In this document: one piece after another, positions 57,001-63,840 of the stretch
Layout: every line of letters starts with the position of its first letter
How positions within the stretch are numbered: the first letter of the stretch is position 1
Source of the DNA: Anseranas semipalmata
Taxonomy: Eukaryota; Chordata; Aves; Anseriformes; Anseranatidae
NCBI GenBank assembly: GCA_013399115.1
Contig: VXAA01003176.1
Span: forward strand, 1,024,807-1,088,806
Reading direction: 5' to 3'
Length of the DNA stretch: 64,000 bases
Position numbers and translations under genes: made by a program
Notes under the pieces: model-generated
What the model was told of the DNA's origin: nothing
What the model saw: only the letters and a program-made list of their open reading frames with translations
Database searches by the model: none

Positions 57001-60000
57001 CATTGCCAAAAATAGAATCTCACAATAACTGATCGATGACAGGTACTGAGTAGTAGCTAATTCAGAGAACAATGATTTCCCCTCTGCATGTGTGACAGTA
57101 CAGTCTATGTGCATTAGAAATTTGCAGATTTCTGTTGGTTACCCTTCTAGGTAAATTATATGCTGTTGGTGGCTACGATGGGGCATCACGTCAGTGCCTT
57201 AGTTCAGTTGAATGCTATGATGCCAATACAAATGAGTGGAGCTATGTTGCAGAAATGAGCACTAGACGGAGTGGAGCAGGTGAGTGAACAAGACTCAGCG
57301 ATCACAGTAAAACTAAAACAGATTTGTGGTTTTAAAATCTATCTGAAAATGTAAAAGGTAAGCTAAAGTCCGAGTCTAATGGAATGTGTTACTCTTAGAT
57401 GGCTGATATATTGCAGGTTATAAATACAAAACTGTCCTACAGGGTGGTAAGATTCAGTTTGTTAATAGGAAATATCTTTCCTTCGTTTTTCATACTTTTC
57501 ATATTCCTCTTCTTCCCGTAGCTTCTGATGTTTTTTACACACGGGTGAATACACATGGATTGTAACAATCAATGTAATATCAGCTAAATACTGAATTATC
57601 AAAATCTAGATGTTCAGGATGAGAAAATGTCATGTCTTCAAAGATTTCTCTTTGCCAGCGTAGGGCTGATTTTTCTAATAGTGTTTTCAGGTGGACTTTA
57701 CATGTGAACTGTGACTAGATTTCCACCTCTTTGGAGGACTTGTTCTGCATTCTTATTCACTGCAGGAAATTTTGTCCTTGTTCATTCTTAAGTTTGTATT
57801 ACTGGTTTCATCTTATTACTTCCACTTATGTACCCTTTGTTTCATCTTCAGTAATTCTTCTCATCACCTGATGTTTACATCCTTTGGATATGTATAGGCT
57901 ACCACATGTTATCCTTCCTTATCGTTTAGCCAAGGTATATCCATTTATTTCTTTATAATCTTAATAATCCCTTCTTTATTTTTTGTGGTATTTTTTTTCC
58001 CTCTTGGGATTCTGCGTATGTATATTTCTCTTCAGAGACATCAAAAGTGCCTGTGGTATTCTGCTCTTGTTTAATGAAATGATATTTCCAGAGCTCCAAA
58101 TTGACTTTAGTGTTTTCATTATCTATTATGGATTCAAGTCTCATTTACTGTTCACTGTCCTCTATTTGTCTTTTGGTATTTCAGGTTTTTTCAACTCGCT
58201 GAAGTTGTTTTATTTCTCTAGATGCATTCACGTGAACTTTTTCAAGTCAAATTGCATGATATTATTTTTCTACACTTTTTCAGTTGTTTAGGCCGCTTTT
58301 TTGCCAAGTACTCAATGCTGCTTTTTAGCAACACCCTTCAAATATACACTGGTGATTGCATTAATGTGCTTCATAATTGGAAGAGATGTTGCTACAAGTA
58401 AAACCAGATGGACTTCTAGCATGCTCTGTAATGATTGATAGTTGCCCCAACTTTACATCTTGCCTTCCATTATTCTTTATTTATCAACTCTGAATAGTTT
58501 TTAATCTGTGCAATAATGTTTAAAGTCAGCCCAAATTGCTTCAATAGGCATTATATAAAAGTATTAAAATCATTAATAAAATACATAGTTTGTGATATTT
58601 CCATTAACACCCTTACAAAATCAGCAAGTTGATAGGTCTCTTATTGCTAAAAATAAACATTTTGATTGTTTCTAAACTAAAATTATCCTGTTAATAAAGG
58701 AAATGTAATATAGTGCATCTTGATAAAACATAGTTGTCTTGTGAGACTTCTAGTTACCCAGTTTGTGTATTTTGGAAATAAATGCTGGATTAAAAACCAG
58801 CCAGAGTTGCAGTAAGGCAATTGTCTAATATTGGCAAGTTTTGAGGAAAATGTTTACATAAAACGGGCAAATTACTTGAATCATCATAAAGACAAATAGT
58901 GGTGGTGGGTTCTGACAAAAGTTCATTTTGTAATCTGCCAGCACCCCCATTTTATCTCTGTTTAAAAGAAAAAAAAAAAGATTTTTTCTTTTTTTTATGT
59001 TGAGTTACTTATACAAGCCTAAAATGTAGTGCCTAAGATACAGATCTTTCTGCCCTGTCCCCCTTCCCTTGCCCTAGAGTTCAGGACCTTGTTTGTTTAC
59101 TCAGCTCTGCTGCTTTTTACCTTATCCTCTGTTTTAAAAAAAAAAAAAAAAAAAGAGAGAGGAAAAAGGTAAATCTAGCTGGTTATTTCAGATTCATATA
59201 ATTGAGGAAAATAATCAACATTCTTCAGTGCCACTCTGTTAAATACATGGATAATTTTATTTGTGCTTGGGGGAGGAGGGGGTGGTAATGTGAAAATCAT
59301 GACTGTTAATCGAGCTTAGCTGTAGCAGCCAAATATCCCAAACCACTAGAACTGTTTCACCTGGCGATCAGTCCTGGTGTTGGACTAGTAGGTACTAACC
59401 AAACAGAATTTTGTTCCTGTATTAAATCTATGGATCTCTGGTCATCTCAAGGAACGTAAGCCCATCTCTTCTGTTCCTACTGCTTCATATTAATTCAAAA
59501 GCAACTTCAGAGGTTAACCCTCAGTTACTTTTCTTTAGTACCAACCGCATTTCAGTTGATCAATGCGGAGACAGATCTGTTTCCAGCAACATACTGGGAT
59601 GAGGAACTGCAGATCCAGATATAGGCCATTTGGGAGGGATGAGAGAGATAAGACAGGGTCCTGAAAAATGGGCAGGAAAGAAAAGTAACAGAGAGAGGAG
59701 AACTCAGAAGACGGCAAGAAGAAGATACAGACGGAAGGAGCAAGAAATAAGGTAGGACTTGGGACCTTGGTGTGGGATTAAGGGAAAATGAAGGACCAAA
59801 GAGGAATGAAGGACGTTACTAAAATAAGGAGCTGCCAAATAAAAAATGGCAATGTGGCAGAGGGAAAGCTATATACACTAAATAGGAAGGCCAGTAACTA
59901 TAGCAGGGGAAAAAAAAAAAAAAGGGGGGGAGGAAAAGTAACAATGAAGCACATTCTTTTTACTTATCTGGTTGATCTATATCACATCACACATTTAAAC

Positions 60001-62766
60001 TAAAAATCTTAGCCCTCCTTCTAGCTCTGTAATGTTTAATGCTAAAAAAGATGAGTGTTGTATTATTCTGTCTAATAAAGTGAGATTGGAGTGGGAGAAA
60101 GAAAAGCTGTCACATTATACTGTGACATGATAGCTAGAAATAATAGCAATCAAAGAGGAATTAAATTAACTGGGATGGATACAGGGAAATGTCAGTAGTG
60201 AATGTCACTGATAAAGCATTAGATAGCGTGATTTATAAATCAGTGTCATATTAAGAAGCTATTTTTCAGATTTGCAGTACCAATTATCCCTTCCATGTTT
60301 CCTTCCCCTTTTCTTTTAATTATTAAAATCTGTCGTTTTAATAAGAAAATTTAATTATTTCATCAGGAGTCATTTCTCTTCCCATATAGGAATGGCCCAT
60401 AAACACAATCTTAGTGATATATTTTCAAAGATGTTTCAGCTGGCTTTTAAGGTCTCAGAGGTTTTTTTTGTTTGTTTGTTTGTTTTCTTACCCAGCATTT
60501 TTTTTTGCTCTGAAAGACTTAACTGATCTTTTGTATTCACATTTGCTGTTTCCCTTCCTTTTTAACAGAGATTTTAAGCTGTGCCCTTTCCATGGAACCC
60601 TTTAAGAACTATAGTAAAAAATCTGTATCTTGCGCTTTGAGTTTTACAACCTTAAATATGGACATGTATTAGATTTCCCAATGTACTTTAATAGTAGTGA
60701 TTTTCAATTATCTTTGTGGTCCATCACTCACAAGTTTTAATGCCAAAAAATTGCACTTCTGAAACCTATTATGTTTGGGTTATAATAGTGCATTATAAAG
60801 TGAGGAATAAATAAACAGGCCTTCCTTTTGTTTCCCCAATTACCATCTCTTCCGTATGTGCAGCCTAACTAGCAAGTAGATCTAGACTAGCTTGATTTAT
60901 TCCTTCATCCCAAGCTTATAAATTAATAAAACTTCTGTTGTAAAGTAAAGGAGACCCTAGGAGTAAAGGAGACCCCAAATATACTTTTGAATATTTTGAT
61001 AACTGAAGCTTGGTTCAAGGAAGTTTGGTGTTTTCCAGATCTGGAGGAGGAAGGTACTCACTGTAATTGTTCACCTATGTTTCATATATGTTTATAAGGT
61101 ATTCCAACACTTCAGTGGAAACATTCTATTGTTTAATGTCTATGCATTCAGCTTTTATCCTCCATACTGCATAGCTTTTACTTTCTAAAAAGTCACTTAT
61201 GCTTTATCATCTTGTCAGATTTCCATATGCTGGCTGAGCATACTGTGTCATTTACTGTCATTTCTAATTAGTCCTAAATTTCAACAGTCCTCATTTTCCT
61301 GCACATCATTTTTTCGTCCAAAATTTTCTGAACGTTGTGTTGCAGAACGGCTCTCGTCTTTGTATGCCACAATTGTATTGGGCATGCAAGACATATTATC
61401 AGTGTCTTGCTTTAGTTACTGTCTTTTGCTTTAATGTATCCTGACTCAAATGTCTTTTGAAATAGTTCCTAACATTGGATGAAGGATTTATGTTAGCGGA
61501 TGTATTTGTTGTTTCTTCTTTGTATCAGTCAAACCATACTGTAGTTAATTTGAGTATTTTCATGCATTCACAGGTGTTGGTGTGTTAAACAATTTATTGT
61601 ATGCGGTAGGTGGTCATGATGGTCCTTTGGTAAGAAAAAGCGTGGAAGTGTTTGATCCTGTCACCAGTACATGGAAGCAGGTTGCAGATATGAACATGTG
61701 CAGAAGGAATGCAGGTATACGCAACAATTACTTTGAAATAGTAACATAATTTGGTGCAAATGGCACATTCCTTTTCTTTTAAATGGATTTCTGCTTCTTT
61801 GATGATGTCATAGCATAGAAATCATGATTTCATGGGGTGGACAAGTCAATTATTTAATTTTCATAATTTGTTTCCTGTTTTTTTTAGGTGTTTGTGCTGT
61901 GAATGGTCTCTTGTATGTAGTTGGAGGAGATGATGGTTCCTGTAATTTATCAACAGTGGAATATTATAATCCAACAACTGATAAATGGACAGTTGTGTCA
62001 TCTTGTATGAGTACAGGAAGGAGCTATGCAGGTAATGTTGTATAGTTTTTTTTTTAACTGGCTTTTTACAGTATATTGAACAGTAGCTGGGATAAGAAAC
62101 TTGACAAAGCATTCAAAGAAAGTACTGTCTAGAATAAAACCTAAGATACTAGAATGGATATGAAGAATCTGCTGGTTCATTTTGAATGATGAATTCAAAC
62201 AATTTTTCACTAAAATGAAAATGGTATTAAACTGTACTCAAGAGGGATTTAGCAAGTAAGTGATGAGTCAGAAAGAAGATTCTAGTGTGACCAGTTTTTT
62301 TTGTTGTTTGCTTGTTTGCTTGTTTTAAACAGGAGCTCTGTAATGGTGTCTCAATCTGGGGGTGTCCAATTCTGAAGTTCTTTGTGGGAATTTGCTATTT
62401 AGAAAATGAGAATTGTTTCAGGAATCTTTTCCTTTAATAACTGCAATTTCTCAAATGAGTTATTTAAGTGTATATAAAGGATATATGAACTGTAAGGGCA
62501 AGTACAGTTGAGCAATGGCTGATTTTTTTCAAATCACAGAAACTTTCAAAAACTCTGCACCAATTCAGACAACTTTCTGTCAGATACATTATGGAAAATA
62601 CAAAAACTTGATGCTGATGCACTGTTTTTCAATGTTATGCTAGTTGCAGGTTATTATTAATTTTCATATTCTTTTTTTTTTTGTAAAGAAAATACTACCT
62701 AAAGATTTATGTCTTTTTTTTCCTCACTCTGCTCTAGGTGTTACAGTTATTGACAAACCATTATGA
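5948..62766 (+). CDS. KLHL2: KLHL2, kelch-like protein 2 (BTB-BACK-kelch CUL3 adaptor), exons 2-15
   Basis: Fourteen coding exons join in frame to give 584 residues and a TGA stop. Numbered on the 593-residue human protein, they cover residues 10-593. Order: BTB domain about 46-153, BACK domain about 158-260, six kelch repeats about 308-591. Several features separate it from the close paralogue KLHL3: the N-terminal stretch [18 protein letters not shown], the [10 protein letters not shown] segment, and the C-terminus VTVIDKPL. In the family, BTB and the adjoining helices bind CUL3, and the kelch propeller binds substrates such as WNK kinases; KLHL2/Mayven also binds actin and is prominent in brain. 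All introns are GT-AG except intron 5 (GC-AG). Exon 1 (about nine residues) is not visible and is placed in the N gap. No frameshift or premature stop was found. Confidence 0.97.
6748..6797. repeat. Short tandem duplication, period about 27
   Basis: Two imperfect copies of a unit containing CTGGTAATTAG followed by CTCACAACT lie side by side in intron 2. No function is suggested. Confidence 0.7.
10160..10282 (+). other. KLHL2: Candidate unannotated in-frame cassette exon
   Basis: A long T tract ending in CTATCACAG precedes 123 bases (41 codons) with no stop in the frame set by exon 2, followed by TTG|GTAAAG. The length is a multiple of three and the phase is preserved, so inclusion would insert 41 residues between Arg50 and Gln52 of the normal protein, just before the conserved BTB core. 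Without use of that donor the frame stops at once (TAA at 10284). This is a prediction from splice signals and frame only; chance is a real alternative. Confidence 0.25.
10484..10590 (+). CDS. KLHL2: KLHL2 exon 3 (residues 51-86), BTB core
   Basis: The acceptor is TTTCTAAATAG and the donor CAG|GTACC. It encodes [20 protein letters not shown] and [17 protein letters not shown], the BTB segment that in this fold carries the conserved H-x-x-V-L-A-A-x-S-x-Y-F pattern of the dimer core. The last base begins Gly87. Confidence 0.97.
10591..15110 (+). other. KLHL2: KLHL2 intron 3
   Basis: GT-AG intron of 4520 bases. It contains poly-T tracts (for example about 12669-12686), a CAA-rich microsatellite near 13102-13130 and otherwise unremarkable sequence. 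No second gene is supported; the minus-strand open frames at 13.2-13.9 kb resemble no known protein. Confidence 0.9.
13102..13130. repeat. CAA-rich microsatellite
   Basis: Short run of AAAC and CAA units in intron 3. Simple sequence with no other meaning visible. Confidence 0.75.
15111..15232 (+). CDS. KLHL2: KLHL2 exon 4 (residues 87-127), end of BTB
   Basis: The acceptor is GTATTTGCAG and the donor CAG|GTAAGA. It encodes [19 protein letters not shown] and [17 protein letters not shown], the second half of the BTB domain. In the family this part carries the surface that meets CUL3. The exon ends exactly between codons (phase 0). Confidence 0.97.
18402..18453. repeat. Inverted repeat, 13-bp perfect stem
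   Basis: TGTGGGAGAGTTA at 18402-18414 is the exact reverse complement of TAACTCTCCCACA at 18441-18453, leaving a 26-base loop. It could fold as a hairpin in the intron transcript. The stem does not extend convincingly outwards, so a microRNA precursor is not claimed. Confidence 0.7.
18941..18980. repeat. Short tandem duplication, period 23
   Basis: The unit GTTGGAAGTGAG occurs at 18941 and again 23 bases later with similar following sequence. Simple local duplication in intron 4. Confidence 0.6.
19784..19945 (-). mobile_element. CR1 LINE 3'-end fragment
   Basis: The plus strand reads as the reverse complement of a CR1 3' end. It begins with an ATCATAGAATGG-type terminus, then GGTTGGAAGGGCCCTTAAAG, the block CCAGCCTGGCCCTGAACACT, and GGGGCATCCACAGCTTCTCTGGGCA. 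It is 5'-truncated, as most CR1 copies are. A run of C then G (about 19837-19855) departs from the usual consensus and may be local expansion or sequence error. Confidence 0.9.
20758..20818. repeat. Compound TA/TG/TATG microsatellite
   Basis: Alternating TA, TG, TA and TATG repeats run for about 60 bases in intron 4. Likely polymorphic in length. Confidence 0.9.
27618..27665. repeat. Short tandem duplication, period 24
   Basis: Two imperfect copies of a unit containing GTTATTACT and ATGCTTAA(A)CA lie side by side in intron 4. Confidence 0.6.
29645..29697. repeat. Tandem duplication, period 21
   Basis: Two near-perfect 21-base copies of a unit starting TGCTTTAAATGGTGAAA are followed by a partial third. 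A small minisatellite in intron 4. Confidence 0.75.
31012..31030. promoter_or_regulatory. IRF/ISRE-like palindrome
   Basis: GTTTCACTT and AAGTGAAAC form perfect nine-base arms around one central base. Each arm resembles the GAAA-containing half-sites bound by IRF and PRDM1 family factors. Intronic location and lack of other context make function uncertain. Confidence 0.3.
33190..33608 (-). mobile_element. Old CR1 LINE fragment
   Basis: The plus strand carries CR1 reverse-complement hallmarks in the right order. GAGTATCTCTAAGGATAGAG with GACCTGTTCCAGGGCTTAACC and CACTCTCACGG comes first. About 200 bases later comes ATGCTCCAGTCCCCTGATCA followed by TCTTGGTGGCCCCTTCCTCT. Many substitutions mark it as older than the copy at 43.7 kb. 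Confidence 0.85.
35386..35420 (+). repeat. Poly-T/poly-C tract ending in AG
   Basis: About twenty T bases are followed by about thirteen C bases and then AG. It is low-complexity sequence, but also an extreme polypyrimidine tract of the kind that drives splice-acceptor use. Confidence 0.9.
35421..35482 (+). other. KLHL2: Candidate poison exon in intron 4
   Basis: The 62-base interval lies between the T/C-tract acceptor and a donor GCAG|GTAGTT. Joined to exon 4 (phase 0) it would add nine residues and then a TGA, truncating KLHL2 after the BTB domain. The evidence is splice-signal quality only; intronic T/C tracts often occur by chance or come from transposon tails. Confidence 0.2.
38069..38231 (+). 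CDS. KLHL2: KLHL2 exon 5 (residues 128-181), BTB/BACK junction
   Basis: The acceptor is CTTCTTACAG. It encodes [20 protein letters not shown] and the family hallmark [20 protein letters not shown], which links BTB to BACK. The donor is CAG|GCAAGT: the second intron base is C, not T. Only this junction joins in frame to exon 6, giving NTYAEQHF, so a GC-AG intron is the clear reading. Confidence 0.96.
39170..39600 (+). mobile_element. Heavily diverged CR1-like relic
   Basis: GATGCTGGTGAGGCCTCAGG, then GGCTGGAGTGAATCCAAGAA, GGCTAGGAGGATGAGAAGGA, and GGTTAGACCAACATCTGATT follow the order of a CR1 reverse-transcriptase tail and 3' UTR on the plus strand. Divergence is high, so the boundaries and subfamily are uncertain. 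Confidence 0.5.
43688..45240 (-). mobile_element. CR1 LINE with partial reverse-transcriptase ORF, split by gap
   Basis: The plus strand starts with tandem AATCATAG units, the reverse complement of the CR1 terminal 8-base repeat. Read on the minus strand, 44244 to 43936 encodes the C-terminal end of the CR1 ORF2 reverse transcriptase, including [19 protein letters not shown] and the [19 protein letters not shown] block. At about 45080 the other side of the gap encodes the start of the RT domain ([17 protein letters not shown]). Towards its 3' end the frame is broken by stops, so the copy is not intact. Sequence quality is much closer to consensus than the other copies, suggesting a younger insertion. 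The 5' boundary near 45240 is approximate. Confidence 0.93.
44255..45005. other. Assembly gap (751 N) inside the CR1 copy
   Basis: Both flanks are CR1 sequence in the same orientation, so the gap most likely holds the central reverse-transcriptase part of the same element. Assembly failure at a young repeat is the simplest explanation. Confidence 0.9.
45623..45643. repeat. Near-perfect palindrome
   Basis: TCTGCCAGTT and AACTGGCAGA form ten-base arms around a single A, about 400 bases beyond the CR1 copy. The halves contain CTGCCAG/CTGGCAG and resemble an NF1-type inverted site. No function can be shown. Confidence 0.6.
47585..47775. repeat. AT-rich low-complexity block
   Basis: About 190 bases made almost entirely of TAT, AAT and ATA units with many small inverted repeats. 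It may be an expanded AT minisatellite able to unpair easily. Confidence 0.85.
48195..48215. repeat. Poly-T tract
   Basis: About twenty T bases in a row in intron 5, following ACTCCCACTC. Simple sequence. Confidence 0.8.
49791..49950 (-). mobile_element. CR1 LINE 3'-end fragment
   Basis: The plus strand reads CAGGATCACAGAATGGTTGA, then GGCAGGGACCTCTGGAGGCC, CCCCCTGCTCAAGCAGGGAC, and CTACAACCTTTCTGGGCAG: the reverse complement of a CR1 3' end. It is 5'-truncated and abuts a poly-A run from about 49953. Confidence 0.92.
50952..51061 (+). CDS. KLHL2: KLHL2 exon 6 (residues 182-218), BACK domain
   Basis: The acceptor is TCCAAACAG and the donor AAG|GTAAGA. With the G from exon 5 it starts GAA CAG CAC. 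It encodes [20 protein letters not shown] and [17 protein letters not shown], typical BACK-domain helices, and ends in phase 0. Confidence 0.97.
51062..52488 (+). other. KLHL2: KLHL2 intron 6
   Basis: GT-AG intron of 1427 bases with no recognisable element. Confidence 0.93.
52489..52605 (+). CDS. KLHL2: KLHL2 exon 7 (residues 219-257), BACK domain
   Basis: The acceptor is TTTTCTGGCAG and the donor CAG|GTAAGC. It encodes [20 protein letters not shown] and [17 protein letters not shown]. The exon is 39 whole codons with phase 0 at both ends, so skipping it would keep the frame. Confidence 0.97.
52606..53542 (+). other. KLHL2: KLHL2 intron 7
   Basis: GT-AG intron of 937 bases. Nothing notable seen. 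Confidence 0.93.
53543..53692 (+). CDS. KLHL2: KLHL2 exon 8 (residues 258-307), end of BACK and linker
   Basis: The acceptor is ATTAACAAACAG and the donor AAA|GTAAGA. It encodes [20 protein letters not shown] and [16 protein letters not shown], the last BACK helices, then the short linker to the propeller. The exon is 50 whole codons, phase 0 at both ends. Confidence 0.97.
53693..54550 (+). other. KLHL2: KLHL2 intron 8
   Basis: GT-AG intron of 858 bases. Poly-T stretch near 53860; nothing else notable. Confidence 0.93.
54551..54668 (+). CDS. KLHL2: KLHL2 exon 9 (residues 308-346), kelch repeat 1
   Basis: The acceptor is CTACCTTTCAG and the donor CAG|GTATGT. It encodes [20 protein letters not shown] and [16 protein letters not shown], the first propeller blade, with the GG pair and the Y...W spacing of kelch repeats. 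It ends in phase 1 and splits Gly347. Confidence 0.97.
54669..55287 (+). other. KLHL2: KLHL2 intron 9
   Basis: GT-AG intron of 619 bases, AT-rich, no element seen. Confidence 0.93.
55288..55485 (+). CDS. KLHL2: KLHL2 exon 10 (residues 347-412), kelch repeat 2 and start of 3
   Basis: The acceptor is CCTGCTCTAG and the donor CAG|GTATTT. It encodes [37 protein letters not shown] and [15 protein letters not shown]. It is the longest kelch exon, covering one full blade and the first strands of the next. Phase 1 at both ends. Confidence 0.97.
55486..56052 (+). other. KLHL2: KLHL2 intron 10
   Basis: GT-AG intron of 567 bases with a poly-A run at about 55797-55817. Confidence 0.93.
56053..56154 (+). 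CDS. KLHL2: KLHL2 exon 11 (residues 413-446), end of kelch repeat 3
   Basis: The acceptor is TTGTTTTCATAG and the donor GAG|GTAAGC. It encodes [20 protein letters not shown] and [13 protein letters not shown]. Phase 1 at both ends; splits Gly447. Confidence 0.97.
56155..57150 (+). other. KLHL2: KLHL2 intron 11
   Basis: GT-AG intron of 996 bases. It has a 32-base-period tandem duplication at 56788-56843 (unit GTCAGTGAGC...CAATGTTGGA) and a poly-T run before it. Confidence 0.92.
56788..56843. repeat. Tandem duplication, period 32
   Basis: Two copies of a unit beginning GTCAGTGAGC and ending AATGTTGGA, with a few differences. Local duplication in intron 11. Confidence 0.75.
57151..57279 (+). 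CDS. KLHL2: KLHL2 exon 12 (residues 447-489), kelch repeat 4
   Basis: The acceptor is TTACCCTTCTAG and the donor CAG|GTGAGT. It encodes [20 protein letters not shown] and [20 protein letters not shown], a complete blade. Phase 1 at both ends. Confidence 0.97.
57280..61573 (+). other. KLHL2: KLHL2 intron 12
   Basis: GT-AG intron of 4294 bases. It has A-rich runs (about 58968, 59137 and 59909, the last followed by G) and purine-rich sequence at 59640-59760. No recognisable transposon or gene. Confidence 0.9.
61574..61714 (+). CDS. KLHL2: KLHL2 exon 13 (residues 490-536), kelch repeat 5
   Basis: The acceptor is TGCATTCACAG and the donor CAG|GTATAC. It encodes [35 protein letters not shown] and MCRRNA. 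Arg534 (codon 61705-61707) corresponds to KLHL3 Arg528, a known WNK-binding residue changed in human familial hyperkalaemic hypertension. Phase 1 at both ends. Confidence 0.97.
61715..61887 (+). other. KLHL2: KLHL2 intron 13
   Basis: Short GT-AG intron of 173 bases, the smallest in the gene, ending in a T-rich tract. Confidence 0.95.
61888..62031 (+). CDS. KLHL2: KLHL2 exon 14 (residues 537-584), kelch repeat 6
   Basis: The acceptor is CTGTTTTTTTTAG and the donor CAG|GTAATG. It encodes [37 protein letters not shown] and STGRSYA. Phase 1 at both ends. Confidence 0.97.
62032..62737 (+). other. KLHL2: KLHL2 intron 14
   Basis: GT-AG intron of 706 bases; T-rich acceptor tract before CTGCTCTAG. 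Confidence 0.94.
62738..62766 (+). CDS. KLHL2: KLHL2 exon 15, coding part (residues 585-593 and stop)
   Basis: It encodes VTVIDKPL and a TGA stop at 62764-62766. The ending fits KLHL2 and differs from KLHL3. In kelch proteins the C-terminal strand closes the propeller against blade 1. Confidence 0.97.
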
Positions 62767-63153
62767 TCAGTAATGGGCTTTTCAACTTGATTATGCACTA
62801 GAAGCAGTCTTCTACAAGTGTATTTGAAGTGACTGAGTATCTAAGCACTTCTCTACTTGTAGCTGCACCTTGAGTCACAGTGGAAGATGTGACTGTCTAC
62901 AATTACAGATGACGGATGATGAAGATTACTCTAGGTAGAAGCAATGCGTAGGATTATTCTGCGGTTGAACAGGAGCTGATTGAATTTTTGAAGTCTAGTG
63001 GACCATTTCTTTTTTTATTGCAAGGTCTTCAAACACAAAAGCCACTTTCATAAGGACTGACTTGTGTCAGTCATGACTGAGAAACAGATCGTCAGTGAAG
63101 AATGGTGTGTATTCTGGTGAAAGTAAATTTTTGTCTTATTTTTTCCAGAGACT

Positions 63154-63159
63154 AATAAA
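63154..63159 (+). terminator. KLHL2: Proximal polyadenylation signal AATAAA
   Basis: Canonical hexamer about 390 bases after the stop codon. It would give the shortest 3' UTR. Confidence 0.6.
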
Positions 63160-63504
63160 TGTATTTAAAGAAATGAACCGTCAGTCTTCATAGTAGGTAT
63201 CGAATCCCACCTCAGTAATTCAAGCTGGCATGGGGTAAACTTGTTTCTTTTTATAAAACTTTTGTTACATAACTATAATATGTGCATATGTATGTGTGAG
63301 CATAAGTTGCTTTCTATTGAAATTCTTCAAAACCTGATTTTATTATTTAAAATTTGGCACAGTACTTTGAATATGCCAGTACTATGTTGTAAAACAGAGT
63401 TGTATTTTTTGATATTTGACAATGCTTAACACTACCAGTTCCCACTGAAGGAGATCAGAGATGGTATATTGATTCTTGAACAGGTGTAATTTCAAGATCT
63501 TTTT

Positions 63505-63510
63505 AATAAA
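63505..63510 (+). terminator. KLHL2: Middle polyadenylation signal AATAAA
   Basis: Canonical hexamer followed by the GT-rich AATGTTGTCTGTA and a T-rich stretch, a good downstream element. Confidence 0.65.
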
Positions 63511-63818
63511 AATGTTGTCTGTACTTACAATTCTTTTTCTGTTCAATTTTGGTCACATTTAAATGTTACTACTTAACTTTTTATGCACCTGACGATTTGG
63601 CATGAAAATAACTGAAAATTTATAATGAATGTATGAAATTAAGTTGAACTTGCATGGTACTAAGGTCTATCTATGTGTGTAACCTTAGCTTCTGTTAGCT
63701 ACTCTCTGAATATACTGTATGTGGCCACACTCTTTAGAGCAGCTCACTTTGATTCGTTCCTGGATGGCCTCCTTTTAACATGACCAAAGTTATTGTCATA
63801 TTTGAGATATTTTCTTCA

Positions 63819-63824
63819 AATAAA
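63819..63824 (+). terminator. KLHL2: Distal polyadenylation signal AATAAA
   Basis: Canonical hexamer followed by TTTGTATATTGTTTCC, a GT/T-rich downstream element. Composition changes to CpG-rich right after it, which fits the gene end. Confidence 0.7.
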
Positions 63825-63840
63825 GATTTGTATATTGTTT

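Larger units (their letters stand above)
62767..63840 (+). other. KLHL2: KLHL2 3' UTR
   Basis: The sequence after the stop has no further conserved reading frame and holds three canonical AATAAA signals. The most distal is followed by a GT/T-rich stretch, so the longest 3' UTR is inferred to end near 63840, about 1.07 kb. Shorter forms are expected from the first two signals. Confidence 0.8.
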
